This document shows positions 36,757 through 47,949 of a stretch of 64,000 nucleotides of DNA, one piece after another; position 1 is the stretch's first letter, and the number at the start of each line of letters is the position of its first letter. The stretch spans positions 1 to 64,000 of the forward strand of contig JBBHKE010003094.1 in assembly GCA_037447655.1 (NCBI GenBank). Direction: 5' to 3'. The translations under genes were made by a program, and so were the position numbers. This DNA comes from Zygnema cylindricum (taxonomy: Eukaryota; Streptophyta; Zygnematophyceae; Zygnematales; Zygnemataceae). The notes below the pieces were generated by a model that worked only from the letters and a program-made list of their open reading frames with translations, was not told where the DNA came from and did not search any database.

Positions 36757-37254
36757 TACACCGCGAATCGTAATTAGAGTAAAGAAATAATTAGAGTAAA
36801 AAAACGAAAAAAATAATTTGAGTTATCAACTCTATTTTGGGTAATCAACCCTTTTCAAAAGAAAATTTACTCTAATTTGGGCGTAAATTTGGGCGCTGAA
36901 TATATCCACTGTAAATTAGGTACATGTACAGAATCTGACAAAACGTACAGTTTCACGTCATTATGACGTTAGCACTACGCGGTTTGTTAAAATGCAGTTA
37001 CATGATAACGGTCTGTATTAAAATCATTATTTGTACTTTTTTTCTTAATAAAGTACAATTTTGCACGGTCAGACACCGACCATACGCCACACTATTTAAA
37101 ACGGGGCTGTATTAGAGTTATTGACGCTCATTCAAAAATTACATTAAAAAATGTAAAGAATAATTTAGAATAATGTACTCTATTTATGGTGATAGAGTCA
37201 AAATTTGAGGTGACGGAATTAGCGTACATAACTCTAATTACGATTCGTGGTGTA
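36757..37254. mobile_element. TA-flanked MITE, about 494 bp
   Basis: CACCGCGAATCGTAATTAG at 36759 and the inverted end TAATTACGATTCGTGGTG ending 37252, with TA on both sides. A subfamily with GCGAATCGTAATTAG rather than GCCAATCGCTATTAG ends. Confidence 0.87.
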
Positions 37255-37336
37255 GTGTATTCTTATATTTACCAAGTGTAAAGACTCTGCCAACCACCTT
37301 TGGAAGTTGTTTATCAAAGAATCATAACAAGGATTC

Positions 37337-37745
37337 CATGAGAATCTAGAATGAATTTTGATTTAGTCATGGCACAGGTTTCGAACTACATTATCTTTCA
37401 CCTGTGTCACCTTCCACTGTCAAACATCTGGAAGATCTTCATGTTGAATCGTCTTTTGTGTCATTTGATTAACGGTTCATTTTGCGTCTGCAGGAATAGA
37501 AAGCCACGTAAGCGTAACCATTTGCTTTGTTGTTTAAACACATGTTAGGTATTTCTGTTCACGATGTAACGCATGTATTTATTTGTTTTTACGTTTTAAC
37601 ACAGTGCATTGTTTGTCATTACATTTTATACATGACGACTAAACACTTTAAATACGATTTACATACACTTTACGACATTGTCAGCAAGCGACAAAGCAAA
37701 ATAATAAGTTGCCTCGTAAGTCTGTCTGAACCAGAATGAGAAACT
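37337..37745 (+). repeat. Segmental duplication block (paralogue of 39280-39780)
   Basis: Both blocks contain CCATGAGAATCTAGAA, ATCTTTCA, CAAACATCTGGAA, GCGTCTGCAGGAATAGAAA or its variant, and CGTCTGAACCAGAATG-type ends. They mark copies of the flank between consecutive propeller/ParB genes. Confidence 0.75.
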
Positions 37746-37813
37746 AAACTGCGGCTGATAGTCGGAAAAGGTTTGAGGTTCCTATAGCATGAGAGCCTTA
37801 TACTCTAGCCAAC

Positions 37814-38135
37814 CTTCTTATCATAGTTCAAAAGTAGGTGTTTTTATGGTAGGCCTTTGGTTGGCGCCTTTATCTGAAGTTGTGTTATGGGCTTTTCATG
37901 TGATCTTCTTAGATCGCTACTTCGATCAACGACCGTCCGATCGTCTGAATCTGACGGTGTATATAAATTTTTTTGGTCCGAATATTTTAATTGGTCCAAT
38001 TTTTGGTTTGAATGTTTTAATTGGTCCGAATAGGTTCAAATACAATATGGGTCTTAAGGTCATACTGTATGTTTTGCATACAATAGTCATATTGTATAGG
38101 CTTACTTTCACCTACTTTTGAACTATGCTTCTTAT
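37814..38135. mobile_element. hAT-like MITE, 306 bp, with 8 bp target-site duplication
   Basis: The element (37822-38127) has 19 bp inverted ends CATAGTTCAAAAGTAGGTG and CACCTACTTTTGAACTATG. It is flanked by a perfect 8 bp direct repeat CTTCTTAT (37814-37821 and 38128-38135). An 8 bp duplication is the hallmark of the hAT superfamily. No coding capacity. Confidence 0.92.
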
Positions 38136-38429
38136 GTTTTCTTTTGAAACCTAGGAAAACTACGATTCTCATTTCAAGAAATGTAACTTGTATATAGCAA
38201 CAAGTTCACACTAGTTAACGGTGCGTCTCCATGTGCCTAAGTAAAGGGTTTTTTTTGTCGTTTTCCTGTAAAACTTAGAGCCGTACCGCGTAAGTTTCAA
38301 TCGTACAAAAAATTAAAAATAATGAGATGTACATTTTGCGTCATCATCGAACTTAAGATGTACTACATTTTGTCGTTTTGTGTTCTTCGACCCACGGCCA
38401 CGCCAAAAAACGTCATCTTCAAACTTTTC

Positions 38430-38460
38430 TTTAAAACACAGGGAAGATGTGTTTTAAAAC
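38430..38460. repeat. Hairpin TTAAAACACA/TGTGTTTTAA
   Basis: Ten-base arms with a seven-base loop, preceded by CATCTTCAAACTT. The same preceding word stands before the palindrome at 55655-55680. The flanks at 38225-38420 and 55425-55640 are related, so these are two copies of one repeat with different hairpins. Confidence 0.7.
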
Positions 38461-38749
38461 AAAGAATTTTCGAAAAACAAATAGGAACATGTAGTCGCAT
38501 GTGTAAAAGAATTTCAAAAAATTTCAAAATAATTCAAGCGACGACGAAAAGTGCACGATCCTCTATGTTTTGTCCGTTTCCGTTAAGGTACAACAAAGAA
38601 AAGTACACAATTTGTTTGGTTTTGTCCGTTTTCGCCTGGTACGGATTTTATTTCGCCAGGGTCTCACGATCCGATGCCATTTCACGTCGCGCGGACAATA
38701 GACGCAAAGGCAAAGTGCATCTTCTTCAACCGTGAAACGGCACAGGCTG

Positions 38750-39071
38750 GAGGGCGTCACGTCTACAATCTCGATCCCTGCGATATCCGGTGTATACGCA
38801 GAGAAGCATTGATTCAAAGTTTAGAGGTGGTTTTGGCACAATCTATGATCTCGCTAATGCTCTCTTGAGAGAACACATGGTGGTCGAAGATGTGCCTTCA
38901 ATTAGGGTTGTCGAATGTGATGGTCAGTATTGGTCTCTTGACAACAGGAGGCTCTAGGCATTTAAGGTTGCACATGTCGATTCTGTACCTGTAAAGGTTG
39001 TACCCCCAGGAGAAGAGTTCAGGAAGAAGCGAACCACTGTAACTGATGGATGGGAAATCATTGTGATTTAG
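38750..39071 (+). pseudogene. Propeller/ParB-like gene, 3' fragment
   Basis: Only the C-terminal domain is left. A one-base insertion near 38792 breaks the YTQxSID region. IRVVECDGQYWSLDNRRL is followed by TAG where the paralogues have TGG. The end (GEEFRKKRTTVTDGW) stops at TAG 39069-39071. All propeller repeats are missing. It is a truncated duplicate. Confidence 0.85.
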
Positions 39072-39279
39072 CTGTATTTGCAATATATGGAATACACATA
39101 GCATATCTAAGGGCAAGAGAGTGATTAAGATTCTTTGATAAGTAGAGTGTAAAGTTGGTATGCAAGAATGTCTTATATGTAATATTGAAAACAATATTTA
39201 CTTCTCTCACCTTTATTGTAAAAGAAGAAAATGGTGATAAGCTACAGCTAGTGATTGTAATTAAAACCATAAAAGATTC

Positions 39280-39780
39280 CATGAGAATCTAGAACGAGTT
39301 TCTTATTTAGTCACAACACGGCACAGGTTTCAAACTGCACTATCTTTCATCTGTGTCATCTTCCACTTTCAAACATCTGGAAACTTTTCATTTCGAAATT
39401 GTCTTTTGCGCCATTTATATTTCTGCTTTCAATTCACTGCAGTGTCATGATACGACTTTTAACTCTTGTCTCATTAACAGTTTATTTTGCGCCTGCAGGA
39501 ATAGAAAACCACGCAAGCGTACTTATTTGTTGTCATTTAAACACGTGTTTACTTCTTTTTATGATGTAACGAGGGCAATTTTATTCTTTTACAATGTAAC
39601 GCATGTGTCTATTTGCTTCTGCGTTTTTACACAGTGAATTGTTAGTTGTTACTTTTTAAGCATTACGACCAAACACTCTAAATCCGTTTTTACATACGCC
39701 TTTACGTCATCAGAATACGATAAAGCAAAATAAAAAGTTGCTTCTGTAAGTCTGTCCGACAGAGGACACTATGGCGCAAA
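39280..39780 (+). repeat. Segmental duplication block
   Basis: Second copy of 37337-37745, here following the 3' fragment gene and leading directly into the upstream region of propeller/ParB copy 2. Confidence 0.75.
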
Positions 39781-39935
39781 GTCCGTCTGAACCAGAATGG
39801 AAACATAAGAAGCCGCTGATAGGTGGATTTGTAGCTGGAGACTGTACTTTGCGGTTAACATCGTAATGCTGCAGCCAATCCCCTTAACGCTTTCATCACA
39901 TGAGTTTGAAATTTAAAAATATTTAATCATATAAA

Positions 39936-40244
39936 ATGTCTATGCAGAGTCTAATTCACGTTAGTCAACTGATTCTGCCGTCTGCCAGGGTGGACACGAC
40001 CGCTTCTTCACAACAGGTTTGCGTGGAAGCCATGGCTGCCATTTTTCAAGCTGCCCTCTCCTCTTGCCGTCCATATTTTACAAGTTACGCTGGTCAAACT
40101 GTATGTCATAAGAACTTCGCTATCGTGAATACCAAAGCAAGTTTCACAATCCAGGGAAGGGAAGACAAGTTTTGGAAAAAGTTAGCGAAAGGGAACAAAA
40201 GCTGGGGAAGAAGAATTCGAGCAGCAGTTTCAAAAAGTAATTGA
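39936..40244 (+). CDS. Conserved upstream frame of propeller/ParB copy 2 (possible 5' exon)
   Basis: The frame starts MSMQSLIHVSQLILPSARVD and contains AAIFQAALSSCRPYFTSY and WKKLAKGNKSWGRRIRAAV. An almost identical frame lies in the same place before copy 3 (46129). A GTAAT donor-like site follows at 40239 and a good acceptor (TTCATTGCAG) precedes the main exon at 40786. Joining them leaves this frame out of phase with the main exon. The neighbouring frame (EEEFEQQFQK, then GTAATT) would be in phase but has a stop upstream. It is probably transcribed 5' sequence of the gene, but the coding frame is undecided. Confidence 0.4.
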   Translation: MSMQSLIHVSQLILPSARVDTTASSQQVCVEAMAAIFQAALSSCRPYFTSYAGQTVCHKNFAIVNTKASFTIQGREDKFWKKLAKGNKSWGRRIRAAVSKSN

Positions 40245-40785
40245 GAGAAAAATAATGTATGCGCAACAGCTACTCCTTGCAGACCATTAAATTTATAATG
40301 CCAAGTCATTCTAAGTAATAATACCTCTTGTGTTTTTCATTGATGTTTTGTTGATGTTACATCTTTCCAAGTAACAGAATTACTCAGCTTAGAGTATTCT
40401 ACCGCCGTGATTAATATTGTTTCTTGCTTATTAGATTGTTTGGCAGTTTCTAACATTTTTTTGTGTAAAAGCAAATATCTGATTGCTGCGATTAGTTGTG
40501 ACAAATTCAAACCATGTTTACCATTCAGGTTTTTCTGTTCATTTCGTACTGCTTAGCTCATTCACAAGTTTCTTGTACTTAATCAAATTGATCATAACCC
40601 AATTATGTTCATGGCAAAACAATTTATAATCTCTGGAAATTCCACTATTGATTGTGGTGTTTTTAGCAAGCGTGCTATCCCAATGAGGACATATTTGTTT
40701 GTGCGGAATTGTATGTTTAGGCTTTTTCCTTTTTTAACCTAATTGTGGATAATGTTTTGCAGAATGTTGGATGTGTTCATTGCAG

Positions 40786-41835
40786 GATGTAGGCATCGGT
40801 CTGGTAACGTTGATGATGCATGATGTGAGAGAGGTGGCCTTAGGTCCTAATGGATCGTATCACATCCTTTTTCACGACGTAGATCAGGCCTGGAATGACT
40901 TACCAACTGATTTGCACAATAAGTTGAATAGCCGATCTCCAAAGCTACCAGGAGTTTCATTTGTAACCTTAGGACCACAAGGAGAATGGTTTGTGAAGTT
41001 TAACGATGGAAAATGTTACTGGGACGGACCTACAGCATCTGATTTTGATTATACTGTCAAGAGCGACGATGAGACTGTTGAATTTGTGGCTTTTGGTCCT
41101 AATAAGACCTGGTTTGTTCGATTTTGTGACTGTTATGATGACACAGATGGTTTGCCACAGTGTCATAGGGACAGGATTTCATTGCTGCAACGGAACAGAA
41201 ACAACGTAAAGCGTTTAGCATTAGGAAGTAACGGCGATTGGTGGATGATGTTTGATACTGGACACTCGAGATTTTGCTCATCAGATAATGATATTAGGGC
41301 AAAGCTGAGAGTAACTGACAATGCAGTCTTTGGATGTGATGGAAATTTTGCCCTAATTTGTGACTCAAGTCTCCACTATTGGAGAGTCAGCGAGACATTC
41401 GATGACGCTGTTGGATACGAGCAATCTGACTCTGAATCTGATGATGCCTATCTCCATCCCTCGAATATCCGGTATACGCAGGCAAGCATCGATTCAAACT
41501 TTAGAGGTGGTTTTGGCACAATCTATGATCTCCAATATGCTCTCTTGAGAGGAGACATAGTGGCCGAAGATTTGCCTTCAATTAGGGTTGTCGAATGTGA
41601 TGGTCAGTATTGGTCTCTTGACAACAGGAGGCTCTGGGCATTTAAGAGAGCACATCTTAAATCTGTACCTGTAAAGTTTGTACCCCCAGGAGAAGAATTC
41701 CACAAGAAGCGAGACACTGTTACTAAGGGAGTAAGAATCAAAGTGAATCAGCTGTATGTGCAATATATGGAATATAGTAGAATTCTAAGGGCAAGATTTA
41801 AACAGTTATCGATGTTTCGAGAGACAGTCTTGTAA
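40786..41835 (+). CDS. Propeller-repeat/ParB-like protein, copy 2
   Basis: The main exon follows TTCATTGCAG and opens DVGIGLVTLMMHDVREVALG. It has four or five repeats of about 45 residues with a (L/F)GPxGxWxVxFxDG core (VSFVTLGPQGEWFVKFNDG; VEFVAFGPNKTWFVRFCD; LALGSNGDWWMMFDTG). A linker EQSDSESDDAYL and a C-terminal domain follow (IRYTQASIDSNF, DLPSIRVVECDGQYWSLDNR, then RLWAFKRA). The repeats suggest a beta-propeller. The C-terminus resembles ParB/sulfiredoxin-fold domains with DNRR in place of the GxxR motif. Both assignments are from memory. The ancestral stop is lost (TAG to CAG at 41749-41751), adding 28 residues to TAA 41835. Function is unknown. Confidence 0.8.
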   Translation, partial: DVGIGLVTLMMHDVREVALGPNGSYHILFHDVDQAWNDLPTDLHNKLNSRSPKLPGVSFVTLGPQGEWFVKFNDGKCYWDGPTASDFDYTVKSDDETVEFVAFGPNKTWFVRFCDCYDDTDGLPQCHRDRISLLQRNRNNVKRLALGSNGDWWMMFDTGHSRFCSSDNDIRAKLRVTDNAVFGCDGNFALICDSSLHYWRVSETFDDAVGYEQSDSESDDAYLHPSNIRYTQASIDSNFRGGFGTIYDLQYALLRGDIVAEDLPSIRVVECDGQYWSLDNRRLWAFKRAHLKSVPVKFVPPGEEFHKKRDTVTKGVRIKVNQLYVQYMEYSRILRARFKQLSMFRETVL

Positions 41836-43190
41836 CTGACTGAGGTCAGAGGTTGTACAGATGTAAATAGGAACAACTTTTGCTACACGACTTTGTTGAG
41901 TATCCTTGCAAGGACAGTTCAGACAATCGTTAGAAGACGCAGGTCGATTTGAGGATATTGTAGTTTGAAACTTGTGCTATATTGTGAGTAAATAAATAGT
42001 TACTACAGGGAGTAAAATAGCTAGTGTTGTTGCTGTTACAATGATGGGTATTTAACGCTTGTTACCTGTCTAGTAAAGATGTATATTCTGGAAATTTCCG
42101 ACTGTTTAAGAGCGGTGTTTATGTTGTTGAATTAAGAAGAATTTTCTTGCCTCTCCTAAGAGAATGCCTTTTGTTGTCTACCGATTGTCTGTTTATCCTG
42201 ATTTGCGCTTTGTAGGTCTCTTTTATGTCTGGAAAAACAAGTTTTGTCGTTGATACATCGCAGTCACTTAACCACTTCCCCGCTTTCAGTTGACTAGTCT
42301 TGAACTCATCCATTTTGCTACCTAAGTCAGTGAAGTATTGAAGCGTTATTTGAAGTTGACTTCACTATGTTATTTTTTGAAGCGTTTCAATATGGGTCAC
42401 TTATCTAGTTAGTGCTGTTATCAAAAATATATAATTTTAGGTGAATGAAGCTGGAATGAGAGTGATTAAAACTATTAGATAACTAGAGTGAAAAGGTGGC
42501 TGCCAGAGTATTTTAGTGTCGAGGTTTATCTAAAAACTTTTGGATTGTCTTTTGCTTCATGTTGTTTACCCCTCCATCCAAAACAGAGCAAGAATAGAAT
42601 TGATGCACCTTTTCAAAGAAACACATGCTTGCGACAGGTAACATTTCAAATTCTCGCAGGCCAGTAACAAATAAATACATTCCATGGTGACACTTAAATT
42701 TTTCAAGACAGCTGGAACATTCCATTTTACAAACGATTTAAATTACAATATGTCAGGACATAATAATAAATTCGTATCTCAAGAACCGCCATAGAACAAT
42801 GGATTCCATAAATCCATTTCAAAAGAGTATGTACTCCCTGAATTAAAGAGGAATTTCCAGTTTTGAATTAGAAGTCTGAAATGTTTGACACTAGAACAAA
42901 GCTCTATGTGCAGTTCCATGCATTAAATTCATCCAATGTTCCGTTTATCCAGACTATGAATATGAAATGTCAAACCTAAAAAAGAATGTAAATGCAGAGA
43001 AGCTGAGCCAATTAAAAGCAACTGCAAGTGCAACAACTATGAGGAAAAGGAAGCTTTTCATGTACATTTAAAAAACATCGTTTGTTAAGGATTTACATGT
43101 ACAAAAACAGCTCCAAATTTTACCTTGGTCACCAGCCCAAGCCTTTCTTGACAGCTATCTCTATCAAACTACATCTCACAACACATCAAT
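41836..43190. other. 3' flanks between convergent genes
   Basis: 41840-42070 is repeated after copy 3 at about 48000-48260. 42840-43080 is repeated downstream of the other two ubiquitin loci (49290-49510, 52670-52890). No separate gene is seen. Confidence 0.6.
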
Positions 43191-44212
<1,022 letters not shown>

Positions 44213-44289
44213 TTACAAGATCACAAAAGATAGCTGGGGAGTTCTGCAGAAGGTACTTCTCCCCTTCAATATATAGTTCCCTGAACGAT

Positions 44290-44960
44290 TTACAGCCGTA
44301 GATGGAAATGCAGCTGGACGACCCGATGCGACTGACGTGTACACTGAATTTTCCGTGTAGTGCGTAAGTTCTGGTGACAAGGATTGACCGCTCTGTGCCA
44401 GAAGGTTCGCGAATCCAAATGGATTTGAAGATTTGGATTTCGGAAAAACATTTCCAAACTTACCGGAGGATTCACTAAAGGTACAGTATCTGTTCAGTTT
44501 AGGTGGTGTTTTTATGTACTCTACTTTGTCCCACGTGGTGTACCTTTTTGAACCTCGTCTGACTTCCGAGGGTTGGGCTCCCGTTGGGACGATTGTCAGA
44601 CGTCTCTCTTTTTTTTTTTTTTTTTATATATATATTTTAACCTCGACGCAACGATTCACTTGCAAAACTCAATGATTGGATAGCAGCGGGATTATTAGGG
44701 GGGGGGGGGGGGGGAGAGGAAAGGACCTGCTCATTTACTAGGCGTGTAATTTACGAAAAAGGACACAAGAATAGGATACACTAAAATAGTAAAATTGCCG
44801 ACTGAAAATTTTGGGAAACTTCTTTAGCCGTTACAAAAGAGAACCTGATTCGCCCATATTCTGGAGTTAATGCGAAAGAAATATTGAGCCGCCTAAAACA
44901 GCCGGATAAAAAAAAAATCACAAGTTTATGCTCCTCCCGGGCTTCTTTTACTTTTTGTTT
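44290..44960 (-). promoter_or_regulatory. Upstream region of polyubiquitin, shared with other ubiquitin loci
   Basis: Blocks GTAAGTTCTGGTGACAAGGA, CAGAAGGTTCGCGA, ACTTACCGGA and CGTGTAATTTACG are repeated upstream of the two other ubiquitin loci (51090-51650 and 53880-54440). This marks a duplicated 5' region that must hold the promoter. A run of 17 G occurs at 44698-44714. Confidence 0.6.
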
Positions 44961-44999
44961 GAACTACATCGTGAATCGCTATTATCGTTAACTAATAAC

Positions 45000-45680
45000 T
45001 ACACCGCGAATCGTAATTAGAGTAAATTACTCTAATTCGGTCGCTCGAAATTTCGAATCTATCACATCAAATAGAGTAATCGATTCTAATTTTTTCATTA
45101 TTCTAATTTAGGTGAGGTTTAATTAGCGTAAAAAAATCTAGTATAGGTAATTTTTAAATAGTGTGGAGTACGTGTAAGTTTTTTTAGCGTATAAAAATAA
45201 TTACCGTGGTGTACGCTATTTAAGAATTTGAAAATTTTGGAAAAAATCATACATTCTAATTGTTTGGTTATGGTAATTTGGATCTTTGAAAAAAAAAAAT
45301 GTCGGTCGCAAACATACTTACACTAATATAGGTATTCGTACAAATTCTGACAAATCGTACACAAAATCGTACATTCACACGGGTCGAAACGTGTGAGAGC
45401 GTGATTTTTTACGACCTCTTTTTTTTTCCTTTTTAGAACGCACATTCTCATGCGTCCGCGGTTACTAAAACTAATATATTGTACTTTTTAACTTAAAAAA
45501 GGTACATTTATGTACGGTCTGACACTGACCGTACACCACTCTATTTAAGAGACTGCAAACTGAAAATAACCCTAAATAGAATAAAGAAAAAAATAGAATG
45601 AACTACGCTAATGGAGAATAAAAAAAAAAAAAAGCGGGACGGAATTAGCGTACACAACGCTAATAACGATTGGCGGTATA
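45000..45680. mobile_element. TA-flanked MITE, composite
   Basis: CACCGCGAATCGTAATTAG at 45002 and an inverted end TAATAACGATTGGCGGT at 45661-45677. A further left-type end precedes it at 44966 (CATCGTGAATCGCTATTA). The two outer ends belong to different subfamilies, so this is probably two elements, one nested or recombined with the other. Confidence 0.65.
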
Positions 45681-45759
45681 GTGTAGAAACTAAATAGACA
45701 ATTAGTGTTATTTAGTTATTTACTCTAATTTGGGTTCAAGGCCTTTCGCCAAGAAAGAA

Positions 45760-45960
45760 TCAGCTCTAATTGCATAAAAACAACCATTCTCCGTGCATGA
45801 TTGTCAGATAGATAATCCGACGGTTACGATTGAAAGACAAGATTCTCCCCTTCCGATTGGCGGTCTCCAATCGAAAATTGGGCGTGTATACACGGGGAAA
45901 AAATGTTTTAGGTTTGGTGGCAGAAAAAACATTAAACGCTAATAGCGTTAGACGGTGCAC
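45760..45960. mobile_element. MITE fragment, 216 bp subfamily
   Basis: The interior (TTCTCCGTGCATGATTGTC, CCGATTGGCGGTCTCC) and right end (CGCTAATAGCGTTAGACGGTG) match the elements at 50338 and 57241. The left end is diverged. Confidence 0.6.
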
Positions 45961-46128
45961 AGAACAAAGAGAAGTCCGTCTGAACCAGAATGGAAACGTA
46001 CGAAGCCGCTGATAGGTGGGTTTGTAGCTGGAGACTGTACTTTCCAGTTTACAACCTTCTGCTGCAGCCAATCCCCTTAACGCTTCCATCACATGAGTTT
46101 GAAATTTAAAAATATTTAATCATATAAA

Positions 46129-46440
46129 ATGTCTATGCAGAGTCTAATTCACGTTAGTCAACTGATTCTGCCGTCTGCTAGGGTGGACACGACCGCTTCT
46201 TCACTACAGGTTTGCGTGGAAGCCATGGCTGCCATTTTTCAAGCTGCCCTCTCTTCTTGCCGTCCATATTTTACAAGTTACGCTGGTCAAACTGTATGTC
46301 ATAAGAACTTCGCTATCGTGAATACCAAAGCAAGTTTCACAATCCAGGGAAGGGAAGACAAGTTCTGGAAAAAGTTAGCGAAAGGGAACAAAAGCTGGGG
46401 AAGAAGAATTCGAGCAGCAGTTTCAAAAAGTAATCGGGAT
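46129..46440 (+). CDS. Conserved upstream frame of propeller/ParB copy 3 (possible 5' exon)
   Basis: Near-identical to 39936-40244, with only a handful of base changes in 300. The frame stays open further, to 46602, because a TGA is replaced. GTAATC follows the same VSK position. See the copy 2 entry for the phase problem. Confidence 0.4.
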
Positions 46441-46983
46441 AAAAATAATGTACGCGCAACAGCTACTCCTTGTAAACCATTAAAGTTAATTGACACGCCA
46501 TTCCAAGTCATAATACAATTTGTGTTTTTCAGTGATGTTGTGTATATCTTATATTTCCAGCTGACGATTACTCAGCTTGGAGAATCTTATCGCCCTGATT
46601 AAAAGTGTTTCTTGCTTATTAGGTAATTTGGCATTTTATAACATTTTTCGTGTAAAAGTAACCACCAATTGCTGCAATCAGTTGTGATGAATTGAAACCA
46701 CGTTTGCTATTTAGTTTTTTCTGTCCATTTCGTACTGCTTAACTTATTCACAATTTTCTGTACTTCATCAAAATTTATCATAAGCCAATTACGTTTATGG
46801 CAAAAGAAATTCCAAGCCGTGAAACGTCCACTATTGATTAGAAAATTGTGGTATTTTTAGCAAGCTTGCGTATTGCTTAATGAGGACATATCTGTTTGTG
46901 TTGAATTGTATTTTGAGGATTTTTGCTATTTTAACCTAGTTGTCGATAATGGTTTTGTAAAATGTTGGAAATGTGTATTGCAG

Positions 46984-47949
46984 GATGTAGGCATCGGTCT
47001 GGTAACGTCGATGATAACTGGAGTGAGAGAGATTGCCTTAGGTCCTAATGGATCGTATCACATCCTTTTGCACGATGGGCGTCAGACCTGGAATGGTTTG
47101 CCAAATGATTTGTACAACAAGCTATACAGCCGATCTCCAAAGCTACCAGGAGTTTCATTTGTAGCCTTAGGACCACAAGGAGAATGGTTTGTGAAGTTTA
47201 AGGATGGAGGATGTTACTGGGACGGACCTACAACATCTGAGTTCGATCATGCTGTCAAGAGTTACAATAAGACAGTTGAATTTGTGGCTTTTGGTCCTAA
47301 GAAGACCTGGTTTGTTCGATTTAGTGATGGTTCTTTTTACACAGATGGTTTGCCACAGTGTCAGAGGAACAGGATTTTATCGTTGCATCGGAACGGAAAC
47401 AACATACAGCGTTTGACATTAGGAAATAACGGCGATTGGTGGATGCAATTTGATACTGGACACTCGAGATTTTTCTCATCAGAAAATGATATTATGGAAA
47501 AGCTGAAAGTAACTGACAATGCAGTTTTTGGATGTAATGGGAATTTTGCCTTAATTCGTGACTCGAGTCTCCACTATTGGAGAGTCAGCGAGACATTCAA
47601 TGACGCTGTTGGATACGAGCAATCTGACTCTGAATCCGATAATGCCTATCTCGATCTTGAGGATATCCGGTTTACGCAGGCAAGCATCAATTCAAACTTT
47701 AGTGGTGGTTTTGGCACAATTTATGATCTCGCTAATGCTCTGCTGAGAGGAGACATAGTGGTCGAAGATTTGCCTTCAATTAGGGTTGTCGAATATAATT
47801 ATCAGTATTGGTCTCTTGACAACAGGAGGCTCTGGGCTTTCAAGCATGCTGGCCTCCATGCTGTACCTGTAATGATGGTACTCCCAGGAGAAGAATTTTT
47901 TAAGAAGCTAACTACTTGTACTTCTGGATGGAGTATCAATGTGAATTAG
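46984..47949 (+). CDS. Propeller-repeat/ParB-like protein, copy 3
   Basis: This is the best preserved copy. The exon follows GTATTGCAG and encodes about 321 residues. Repeat cores: REIALGPNGSYHILLHDG (residues about 15-32), VSFVALGPQGEWFVKFKDG, VEFVAFGPKKTWFVRFSDG, LTLGNNGDWWMQFDTG and a shorter AVFGCNGNFALI (about 186-198). A linker with EQSDSESDNAYL is followed by the C-terminal domain from about residue 228: IRFTQASINSNFSGGFGTIY, DLPSIRVVEYNYQYWSL, DNRRLWAF, then VPVMMVLPGEEF. It stops at TAG 47947-47949, probably the ancestral end. Propeller-like N-terminus and ParB/sulfiredoxin-like C-terminus are family-level inferences. No catalytic activity is claimed. Intact frame plus duplication suggest it is expressed. 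Confidence 0.82.
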   Translation, partial: DVGIGLVTSMITGVREIALGPNGSYHILLHDGRQTWNGLPNDLYNKLYSRSPKLPGVSFVALGPQGEWFVKFKDGGCYWDGPTTSEFDHAVKSYNKTVEFVAFGPKKTWFVRFSDGSFYTDGLPQCQRNRILSLHRNGNNIQRLTLGNNGDWWMQFDTGHSRFFSSENDIMEKLKVTDNAVFGCNGNFALIRDSSLHYWRVSETFNDAVGYEQSDSESDNAYLDLEDIRFTQASINSNFSGGFGTIYDLANALLRGDIVVEDLPSIRVVEYNYQYWSLDNRRLWAFKHAGLHAVPVMMVLPGEEFFKKLTTCTSGWSINVN

